Shown here piece after piece: positions 6,813-11,607 of a stretch of DNA of 11,607 nt. Position 1 is the stretch's first letter; every line of letters starts with the position of its first letter. Source of the DNA: Myxococcota bacterium (GTDB lineage Bacteria > Myxococcota_A > Polyangia > HGW-17 > JAJRWW01); the NCBI GenBank assembly GCA_024276595.1, contig JAJRWW010000632.1, positions 1-11,607 of the forward strand, read 5' to 3'. Both the position numbers and the translations under genes were made by a program. Below the pieces are notes generated by a model, which saw only the letters and a program-made list of their open reading frames with translations, made no database searches and was not told where the DNA came from.

Positions 6813-8477
6813 ATGCCTCGGTTAAGCCCCAGCCGGCCACCTGGCCCGGCCCCGCTCCTGCACTCCATCGGCGTCAAGCTCTTTGTGTGGATATTCCTCG
6901 TGATGCTGGTGGTGTTTGGCGTCTTTGGATACCTGAGCTTTCGCTCCACCTCCGAGCAGTGGACTAGCTCCATGCGTCAGTCGGCCCACCGCACCAGTGA
7001 GCTCATCGAGCGAGCCATCCACGACGGGATGCTGCTCAACCGCAAAGACAGCGTGCACAAGACCATCCGCTCCATCGCCAAGAGCCCCGGGGTGGCAGGG
7101 ATTCGCATATACGACAAGAGCGGCACGATCATCTTCTCTGCGGACGAGCGCGAGATCGGCCGCCGCGTGGACAGGCAGGCAGAGGCCTGCGTGCGGTGCC
7201 ATGAGAAGAACAAGCCCCTTCGCTCCTTGCCCCAAAAAGACCGGGTGCGCATCTTCGAGGACGCCTCTGGTAAGAGGATCTTGGGGCTCATCAAGCCCAT
7301 CCAGAACGAGCCCTCCTGCTCCCGGGCGGCCTGCCACGCCCACCCGTCGGAGAAGTCGGTGCTGGGTGTGCTGGACGTGAAGATGAGCATCGCCTACATG
7401 GACCAGGCCAGGAGCAGGGCCAGGCGCGACGCGCTCTGGATGCTGCTGTTCATGGCGCTGGCAGGAGGGGGCGCGGCGGCGCTGTTCATCTACCGCGTGG
7501 TGCGGGTTCCCGTGCGAAAGCTCACTGACGGCATCGCGCGCATCTCGTCGGGAAACCTGGACACTCACATCCAGCTCGACACCGCCGATGAGATGGGAGA
7601 TCTGGCGAGGGCAATCAACTCCATGTCCTCGGCCCTGGCCACCGCCGAGCGGGAGAAGCGCCTCTGGAGCGATGAGCTGGAGGCCAAGGTGGCGGAGAAG
7701 ACCGAGCAGCTCACCCGCATCCAGGGGCGGATCGCCCACATGGAGAAGATGGCCTCCCTGGGGAAGCTCGCTGCCACCGTGGCCCACGAGCTGAACAACC
7801 CCCTGGCTGGGATCCTGGTGTACGCCAGCCTCGTGGCGCGGAAGCTGGGCGAGGTCCAGGAGCGGTCCGTGTGCGAGGAGGCCCTGCGCCACGTCAACCT
7901 CATCAGGGAGGAGACCGCACGCTGTGGTGACATCGTCAAGAACCTGCTGGTCTTCGCCCGGGAGTCGCCGGTGCGCGTGGGAGAGCAGCACATGGGAGAG
8001 ATCCTGGATCGGTGCCTCAAGCTGCTGGGCCACAGGCTTCAGATGGGGGAGATCGAGCTGGAGGTCATCGAGCTGGAGGAGGACACCCTGCTTTGCGATG
8101 GGCAGCAGATCCAGCAGGCGCTGATGGCCCTCATTGTCAACGCCATCGAGGCCACCGAGCCCGGCGGCAAGCTCACGATAATCCTGACCGGCGACGCCAG
8201 GCGGGTCTGGGTGGATGTGCAGGACACCGGCGATGGCATCCCCAGGGACGTGCTGCCGCATATCTTCGAGCCCTTCTTCTCCACCAAGGAGGCCAACAAG
8301 GGCGTCGGGCTCGGCCTTTCGGTGGTCTACGGAATCATCCACCGCCACGGCGGCACCATCGATGTGGACTCCACCCCGGGAAAGGGGACATGCTTCCGGG
8401 TGGAGCTCCTCAGGGAGCCGACGCTGGAGCGCGAAGACGCTCCACAGCAGACCAGCCCAGGAGAGAACAATGGCTGA
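6813..8477 (+). CDS. Sensor histidine kinase with periplasmic c-type haem sensor domain
   Basis: This 554-aa inner-membrane kinase has TM1 at about 21-43 and TM2 at about 207-229. The periplasmic domain between them carries two haem c attachment motifs, C126-V-R-C129-H130 and the wider C169-S-R-A-A-C174-H175, in an EACVRCH ... NEPSCSRAACHAHP context known from deltaproteobacterial sensor kinases. A HAMP domain follows at about 228-280, then a coiled coil, then HisKA with phospho-acceptor H325 (AHELNNPLAG). The HATPase_c domain shows N443 (VNAIEA), D471 (DTGDGIP), FEPFFSTK and GVGLGLSVV. All catalytic boxes are present. A haem-based redox or gas signal is the likely input (inference from the motifs). 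The start lacks a clear ribosome site, but no better upstream start is in frame. Its last codons overlap the response regulator by 8 bp, so they form a cognate pair. Confidence 0.93.
   Translation: MPRLSPSRPPGPAPLLHSIGVKLFVWIFLVMLVVFGVFGYLSFRSTSEQWTSSMRQSAHRTSELIERAIHDGMLLNRKDSVHKTIRSIAKSPGVAGIRIYDKSGTIIFSADEREIGRRVDRQAEACVRCHEKNKPLRSLPQKDRVRIFEDASGKRILGLIKPIQNEPSCSRAACHAHPSEKSVLGVLDVKMSIAYMDQARSRARRDALWMLLFMALAGGGAAALFIYRVVRVPVRKLTDGIARISSGNLDTHIQLDTADEMGDLARAINSMSSALATAEREKRLWSDELEAKVAEKTEQLTRIQGRIAHMEKMASLGKLAATVAHELNNPLAGILVYASLVARKLGEVQERSVCEEALRHVNLIREETARCGDIVKNLLVFARESPVRVGEQHMGEILDRCLKLLGHRLQMGEIELEVIELEEDTLLCDGQQIQQALMALIVNAIEATEPGGKLTIILTGDARRVWVDVQDTGDGIPRDVLPHIFEPFFSTKEANKGVGLGLSVVYGIIHRHGGTIDVDSTPGKGTCFRVELLREPTLEREDAPQQTSPGENNG
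8459..8464 (+). promoter_or_regulatory. Ribosome binding site AGGAGA within the kinase 3' end
   Basis: AGGAGA lies five bases upstream of ATG 8470, inside the kinase coding region. It fixes the regulator start (MAEQPSRILIVDDE) and excludes the longer in-frame extension beginning at 8215. Confidence 0.8.
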
Positions 8478-9813
8478 GCAGCCTTCTCGGATTCTGATCG
8501 TGGACGACGAGTTCAGCGTGCGCGACTCGCTTACCCACTGGTTCGAGGCGGACGGCTACCAGGTGGGTGCCGCTGGCGACGCCAAGGAGGCGCTGCGCAA
8601 GCTGGAGGCGGGACCCTGGGACCTCGCCCTGGTGGACGTGAAGATGCCGGGCATGGATGGCATCGCCCTCCAGGAGCGCCTCCGGGAGCTGGCTCCGGAG
8701 ATGCTGGTGATCATCATCACCGCCTACGGTTCGGTCGAGTCGGCTGTGCGCGCCCTCAAGCAGGGGGCCTACGACTACATCACCAAGCCGGTGGACCCCG
8801 ACGAGCTGAGCCGCCTGGTGCAAAAGGGGCTGGAGCACCGTCGCCTCGCAGTGGAGAACCAGCAGCTCCGCCAGCGGCTGGATGAGATATCTGGCCTGGA
8901 CGAGATTGTGGGCAAGTCTCGCTCCATCAGGCGGGTGAAGGAGCTCATCACCCAGGTGGCAGACACCGACGTGACGGTGCTGATCCAGGGCGAGAGCGGC
9001 ACGGGCAAGGAGCTCGTGGCACGGGCCATCCACGCGGGAGGGCGACGCCGCTTCTTTCCCCTCGTCCCGGTGCACTGCGCCTCCCTGCCCGACAGCCTGC
9101 TGGAGAGCGAGCTCTTTGGCCACGAGAAAGGCGCCTTCACGGGAGCCCAGTTCATGCGCAAGGGGAAGCTGGAGCTGGCCGACGGCGGGACCCTGTTTTT
9201 GGACGAGATATCCACCATCTCCCCCAAGACCCAGGTGGATCTCCTGCGGGTGCTGGAGACCAGGGAGCTCACCCGGCTGGGGGGCAACCGGGTGGTGCAC
9301 TCCGACTTCCGGGTGGTCTGCGCTACCAACGAGCAGCTCGAACGGCTCGTGGAGGAGGGCAGCTTTCGCCGGGACCTGTTCTTCCGGGTGAACGTGTTCC
9401 CCATCGTGGTGCCTCCGCTCAGGGATCGGGTGGACGACATCCCGCTGCTCGTGGACCATTTCATTCGCAAGTACTCCCTCCAGATGGACAGGAACGTCAC
9501 CGGCGTGAGCGAGCCCGCCATGGAGATGCTGTGCAAGGAGCGTTGGCCAGGGAACGTCCGGCAGCTCGAGAACGCCATCGAGCGGGCCATGGTCATTGGC
9601 CAGGGGGAGAGGATCCAGGTGGACGACCTGCCCTTCAATCGACCCCGAGCCTCTGTCGAGCCCTCTGGGGACACCCTGGCGGATGTGGAGCGGGCGCACA
9701 TCATCCGCATCCTGGAGCGCGCGGAGTGGAACATCTCCATGGCCGCGCGGATCCTTCAGATCGACCGCGCCACCCTCTACAACAAGATCCGCAAGTACGG
9801 CCTGCGCGGGTAG
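8470..9813 (+). CDS. NtrC-family sigma-54-dependent response regulator
   Basis: The product is 447 aa with the full NtrC layout. The receiver domain (about 7-120) has acidic DDE near residue 17, phospho-acceptor D56 (LVDVKMPGMDG), TAYGS and K in TKPVD. The AAA+ domain (about 147-385) has Walker A GESGTGKE (174-181), GAFTGA (221-226), which contacts sigma-54, Walker B GGTLFLDE (D245, E246), CATN and FRRDLFFRVNVFPI. A Fis-type helix-turn-helix sits at about 405-446 (NISMAARILQIDRATLYNKI). With an intact GAFTGA it should activate transcription with RpoN. It overlaps its kinase by 8 bp and is followed after 3 bp by the archaemetzincin gene. The dyads at 10427-10501 upstream of sigma-54-like promoters are the nearest candidate targets. 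Confidence 0.96.
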   Translation: MAEQPSRILIVDDEFSVRDSLTHWFEADGYQVGAAGDAKEALRKLEAGPWDLALVDVKMPGMDGIALQERLRELAPEMLVIIITAYGSVESAVRALKQGAYDYITKPVDPDELSRLVQKGLEHRRLAVENQQLRQRLDEISGLDEIVGKSRSIRRVKELITQVADTDVTVLIQGESGTGKELVARAIHAGGRRRFFPLVPVHCASLPDSLLESELFGHEKGAFTGAQFMRKGKLELADGGTLFLDEISTISPKTQVDLLRVLETRELTRLGGNRVVHSDFRVVCATNEQLERLVEEGSFRRDLFFRVNVFPIVVPPLRDRVDDIPLLVDHFIRKYSLQMDRNVTGVSEPAMEMLCKERWPGNVRQLENAIERAMVIGQGERIQVDDLPFNRPRASVEPSGDTLADVERAHIIRILERAEWNISMAARILQIDRATLYNKIRKYGLRG

Positions 9814-9816
9814 CCC

Positions 9817-10431
9817 ATGGTGCGCCTGCGGGTTGTGACCTTCGACCTGGAGCGGCCCGGCCCCCTCCTGGAGGAGCTCCTCCGTCAGCTCCCGAGGCGG
9901 CTCGGGCTCCAGGTGGAGTGGGCGGATCGCCCCTTGGAGCTGCCAGGCTGCTTCTCGGAGGACCGGCAGCAGTACGACGCCGGACAGGTGCTCCACGCCC
10001 TCGCTCGATGCGCTTCCGCGGGGAAGGAGCAAGGCGCAACGGGGAAGGAGCAAGGCGCAACGGGGAAGGAGCAAGGCGCCGCGGGGAAGGAGCAAGGCTG
10101 GCGGGTGCTGGGCGTCACCGGCTCGGACCTGTTTCTGAGCGTGTTCACCCACGTGCTCGGGGCTGCCCAGCTCTCGGGAAGCGCGGCGGTGGTCTCCACC
10201 CACAGGCTCAGCCCGGAGGCTGTGGGTTTGCCTCCCGACCCGTGGCTCCTGGGGGAACGCCTCGTAAAGGAGGCGGTCCACGAGCTGGGGCATACCTTTG
10301 GCCTGCGCCACTGCAGGAACCCCGCCTGCGCCATGTTCGCGGCGAATAATCCAGATGAAGTGGATTTGCGAAGTGCAGAGTATCAGGGAGAGTGCCGCAG
10401 ACTCTTCTTCGAGGCGCGTGGTTGTTTGTAG
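9817..10431 (+). CDS. Archaemetzincin-like zinc metalloprotease with altered structural-zinc site
   Basis: The product is 204 aa, about family length. The catalytic motif H155-E-L-G-H159-T-F-G-L-R-H165 is intact and is followed by C166-x4-C171-x-M173, the archaemetzincin signature. In the family a second zinc is bound by these two Cys and a later CxxC. Here the expected first Cys of that pair is Q190 (YQGEC), leaving only C193. The N-terminal part (QQYDAGQVLHALA, VLGVTGSDLF, LSGSAAVVS) fits the family. Residues 68-94 are a GKEQGA(T/A) tandem repeat not expected in the family. There is no signal peptide, so it is cytoplasmic. It starts 3 bp after the regulator gene without a strong ribosome site, probably coupled. 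Aminopeptidase activity is reported for some family members; the substrate here is unknown. Confidence 0.88.
   Translation: MVRLRVVTFDLERPGPLLEELLRQLPRRLGLQVEWADRPLELPGCFSEDRQQYDAGQVLHALARCASAGKEQGATGKEQGATGKEQGAAGKEQGWRVLGVTGSDLFLSVFTHVLGAAQLSGSAAVVSTHRLSPEAVGLPPDPWLLGERLVKEAVHELGHTFGLRHCRNPACAMFAANNPDEVDLRSAEYQGECRRLFFEARGCL
10018..10098 (+). repeat. 21-bp tandem repeat inside the archaemetzincin gene
   Basis: Three 21-bp units start at 10018, 10039 and 10060, and a fourth 18-bp partial unit starts at 10081. The core GGGAAGGAGCAAGGC is identical in all four. It encodes GKEQGA with Thr or Ala between units, and copy-number change keeps the frame. Near-perfect identity points to recent expansion. 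Confidence 0.95.
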
Positions 10432-10443
10432 AGAATAGCTACG
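10427..10443. promoter_or_regulatory. Candidate activator site 1, TGTAG-N7-CTACG
   Basis: This imperfect dyad of 17 bp overlaps the archaemetzincin stop codon. It has the same TGTAG-N7-CTAC spacing as the perfect dyad centred 54 bp downstream. Two matched copies upstream of sigma-54-type promoter candidates fit an enhancer for an NtrC-type protein. This is inference. Confidence 0.45.
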
Positions 10444-10461
10444 GCCTCCGTAGAAACTACG
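10439..10461. other. Mutually exclusive small hairpins
   Basis: CTACGG (10439-10444) can pair with CCGTAG (10448-10453). The segment CGTAG (10449-10453) can instead pair with CTACG (10457-10461) across AAA. The two structures share one arm. They may be RNA structures or simply extra TGTAG-like half-sites. Confidence 0.35.
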
Positions 10462-10476
10462 TATATTCATCGGCTT

Positions 10477-10501
10477 CACCTGTAGAGTTTCTCTACAGGT
10501 G
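10477..10501. promoter_or_regulatory. Perfect 11-bp inverted repeat, candidate activator site 2 (enhancer)
   Basis: CACCTGTAGAG (10477-10487) and CTCTACAGGTG (10491-10501) are perfect inverted arms around TTT; the core is TGTAG-N7-CTACA. No T-run follows on either strand, which argues against a terminator. Its centre (10489) lies about 104 and 186 bp upstream of the start points predicted for the two sigma-54 candidates, a usual distance for NtrC-type enhancers. The adjacent regulator is the obvious candidate binder. Confidence 0.6.
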
Positions 10502-10566
10502 CAACGGTGAATTATTCTACACTTTTGGCCTCCGGGGGCATCCTGGGGAGCTCAATCACTCACCCC

Positions 10567-10581
10567 TGGCATTCGACATGC
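10567..10581 (+). promoter_or_regulatory. Sigma-54 promoter candidate A (TGGCATTCGACATGC)
   Basis: Compared with TGGCACG-N4-TTGC, the -24 TGGCA and the -12 TGC are present with exact GG-to-GC spacing. Mismatches fall at the C and G after TGGCA and at the first T of TTGC. The predicted start is near 10593, giving a leader of about 110 nt. Confidence 0.35.
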
Positions 10582-10615
10582 CTAAACTCATCAAACAAAA
10601 CACGGGGTTACAGGC

Positions 10616-10633
10616 TTAGTGTGCTCTCACTAA
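10616..10633. other. Small inverted repeat TTAGTG-N6-CACTAA
   Basis: This perfect 6-bp dyad is centred about 50 bp upstream of the start predicted for candidate B. It could be an operator or chance. It has no relation to the TGTAG sites. Confidence 0.3.
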
Positions 10634-10648
10634 TCGAAGCCGTGGATG

Positions 10649-10664
10649 TGGATCGACATTTGCA
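10649..10664 (+). promoter_or_regulatory. Sigma-54 promoter candidate B (TGGATCGACATTTGCA)
   Basis: It matches TGGCACG-N4-TTGCA at TGG, CG and all of TTGCA with exact GG-to-GC spacing; only the C and A after TGG differ. It is the better of the two candidates. The predicted start is near 10675, with the ribosome site at 10691-10696 and ATG at 10703, a compact leader of about 28 nt. Confidence 0.5.
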
Positions 10665-10690
10665 GTGTACTCAGGATAACAACGCGGAAC

Positions 10691-10696
10691 GGAGGA
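10691..10696 (+). promoter_or_regulatory. Ribosome binding site GGAGGA for the GcvH-like gene
   Basis: GGAGGA with six bases to ATG 10703 sets the start at MTTTATT. It excludes the upstream in-frame extension from 10646, which would run through promoter candidate B. Confidence 0.85.
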
Positions 10697-10702
10697 AGCA
10701 TC

Positions 10703-11443
10703 ATGACCACCACAGCCACCACCCAGCGCTCGAAAAAGGACCTCCTCGTCATCCTCGCCATCACCGGGGTGATCCTCCTGATGTTCCCGCTACTGGCCTT
10801 GACCGGGCTGGCTCTCCAGCTTGGCTTCGTGGTCGCCCTGCCCCTGGCTCTCCTGGCGCTCCTGCTCGTGCCCGCTTTGGCTCGCCTCAGGGCCCCGGCC
10901 AGGAAGATGGAGGTCCAGGGGATCGAGCTCCCTCCGGATGTCTATCTGCACGAGCGCCACGGCTGGGCGCGGCCCACTGCCGGTGGCCTGACCGAGGTGG
11001 GCGCGGACGGCCTGCTGCTGGCCGCCTTCTCGAAGGTGGAGTCGGTGGAGCTGCCCGAGCCGGGCACCCAGGTCCAGCAAGGCGAGCCCCTGGTCACCCT
11101 GAGGAGCGGCCAAAGGGAGCTCACCCTCAAGGCGCCCGTATCGGGCACCGTACGCAGCACCAACAATGCGCTCGAGGAGCAGCCTTCCCTCCTGGTGACC
11201 TCACCCTACCGGAGCGGATGGATGGTGAAGATGGAGCTCGAGGCGGGAATGCGCAGCCTGGACGGCATGCGCCCCTCGGCCACGGCTCGCTTCTGGCTCA
11301 CCCACGAGATCGACCGCATGCTCGCCCTGCTGGCCGGCTCCGACCGGACCGAGGTGCTGGCCGACGGCGGCCTGCTGCAGCCCGGCTTTGGCGACAGGCT
11401 GAGCTCGGACCAGTGGCGCACCATCTCGGACGAGCTCTTCTAG
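10703..11443 (+). CDS. Membrane-anchored GcvH-like (lipoyl-domain fold) protein without the lipoyl lysine
   Basis: The product is 246 aa. Residues about 14-59 form a long hydrophobic block that probably makes two membrane helices. From about 80 to 190 the sequence follows glycine-cleavage H protein: HERHGWARP, then VESVELPEPGTQVQQGEPL, APVSGTV, NNALEEQPSLL and PYRSGWMVKMEL. In GcvH the lipoylated Lys lies seven residues before APVSG (ESVKA). Here that position is Q137 (LRSGQREL), so it should not carry lipoate. A role in glycine cleavage is therefore unlikely, and there are no gcvP or gcvT neighbours. About 50 further C-terminal residues are not recognised. It follows a sigma-54-type control region downstream of the kinase/regulator operon, so it is a likely regulated output (inference). 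Confidence 0.82.
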   Translation: MTTTATTQRSKKDLLVILAITGVILLMFPLLALTGLALQLGFVVALPLALLALLLVPALARLRAPARKMEVQGIELPPDVYLHERHGWARPTAGGLTEVGADGLLLAAFSKVESVELPEPGTQVQQGEPLVTLRSGQRELTLKAPVSGTVRSTNNALEEQPSLLVTSPYRSGWMVKMELEAGMRSLDGMRPSATARFWLTHEIDRMLALLAGSDRTEVLADGGLLQPGFGDRLSSDQWRTISDELF

Positions 11444-11488
11444 GACCATTCTTGGCCAAGGCTCGGGTCTTCTCCACTCCCCTCACCT

Positions 11489-11607
11489 TCAGAAATGATT
11501 GAAGGCGTCGCAGACGCGGTTGTTGACCAACCAGCCTCCCAGGTCGTCGCAGGCGAGCCCGTCGGGGCAGTCGCCGTTGCCCCTGCACTGGATCTGGCAG
11601 CTACGCA
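11489..11607 (-). CDS. 3' end of a Cys-rich protein, continues beyond the right edge
   Basis: Only the last 39 codons are visible, ending at TGA (11491 to 11489 on the minus strand). The frame reads CQIQCRGNGDCPDGLACDD and ends in VCDAFNHF. The CxxxGDCPDGLxC spacing is typical of Cys-rich secreted proteins in myxobacteria, and the frame is open to the edge. It is convergent with the GcvH-like gene; the 45 bp between them hold only the loopless palindrome CTTGGCCAAG (11451-11460) and no clear terminator. Confidence 0.65.
   Translation of the reverse strand, partial: RSCQIQCRGNGDCPDGLACDDLGGWLVNNRVCDAFNHF

Noticed and set aside
6822..8348. Long minus-strand open frame opposite the kinase
   Set aside because: It is a shadow of a gene with full kinase motifs; it has no recognisable domain and an implausible His/Leu/Gln/Gly-rich composition.
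8410..10479. 689-codon minus-strand open frame opposite the regulator and protease
   Set aside because: The forward frames carry complete NtrC and archaemetzincin motifs; the reverse frame is a GC-driven shadow.
10477..10501. Perfect inverted repeat as an intrinsic terminator of the protease operon
   Set aside because: No T-run follows on either strand. A second dyad with the same spacing exists upstream, which fits protein binding better, although a role in termination is not excluded.
10392..10619. 75-codon open frame across the control region
   Set aside because: It begins inside the protease gene, runs through the dyads and promoter candidate A, and has no ribosome site or family signal.
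11451..11460. Palindrome CTTGGCCAAG between the convergent genes at the right end
   Set aside because: It has no loop and no T-run, so it is unlikely to be a terminator; a 10-bp palindrome may be chance.

Overview
The window is GC-rich DNA that looks like a myxobacterium or close relative (Myxococcota, the old Deltaproteobacteria). The signs are strong G/C preference at third codon positions, three copies of the Cys-rich repeat typical of myxobacterial surface proteins (CGNG-x-LDPGE-x-CDDGNN-x-DGDGCS), FecR-PEGA-TPR architecture, DNDGDG-type lipoproteins, and a cytochrome-c-type sensor kinase of a kind common in that group. No rRNA, tRNA, CRISPR array, insertion sequence or phage gene was seen. 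Family names come from reading motifs; no search was run.

Left part (about 1-4357, + strand): an envelope gene group. An exported Pro-rich/beta-barrel-like protein (75-1373) is followed by an ECF sigma factor (1442-2092). The sigma gene overlaps by ATGA a membrane anti-sigma-like protein with zinc-finger, FecR, PEGA and TPR parts (2089-3732). A small Cys-rich surface protein follows (3746-4357). A plausible reading is a cell-surface signalling unit in which the FecR-type protein holds the sigma factor.

Middle (4358-6812): a 127-bp convergent gap with two tandem GAGGC/GCCTC hairpins, a leftward gene for a large Cys-rich lipoprotein with a C-terminal Ig-like domain (4485-6347), and a 465-bp divergent gap carrying its likely promoter and several small repeats.

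Right part (6813-11443, + strand): the most interesting section. A sensor histidine kinase whose periplasmic domain carries two c-type haem motifs (CxxCH and Cx4CH) overlaps by 8 bp an NtrC-type sigma-54 activator. Three bases later comes an archaemetzincin-like metalloprotease. It has an intact catalytic motif, one altered structural-zinc cysteine and an in-frame 21-bp tandem repeat. A 271-bp, less GC-rich control region follows, with two TGTAG-N7-CTACR dyads (one inside a perfect 11-bp inverted repeat) and two -24/-12 sigma-54 promoter candidates. It leads to a membrane-anchored GcvH-like protein whose lipoyl lysine is replaced by Gln. The arrangement suggests a haem/redox-sensing two-component system driving the GcvH-like gene through an enhancer and sigma-54. 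This is inference from layout and motifs.

At the right edge, the 3' end of a leftward Cys-rich gene enters the window (11489-11607).
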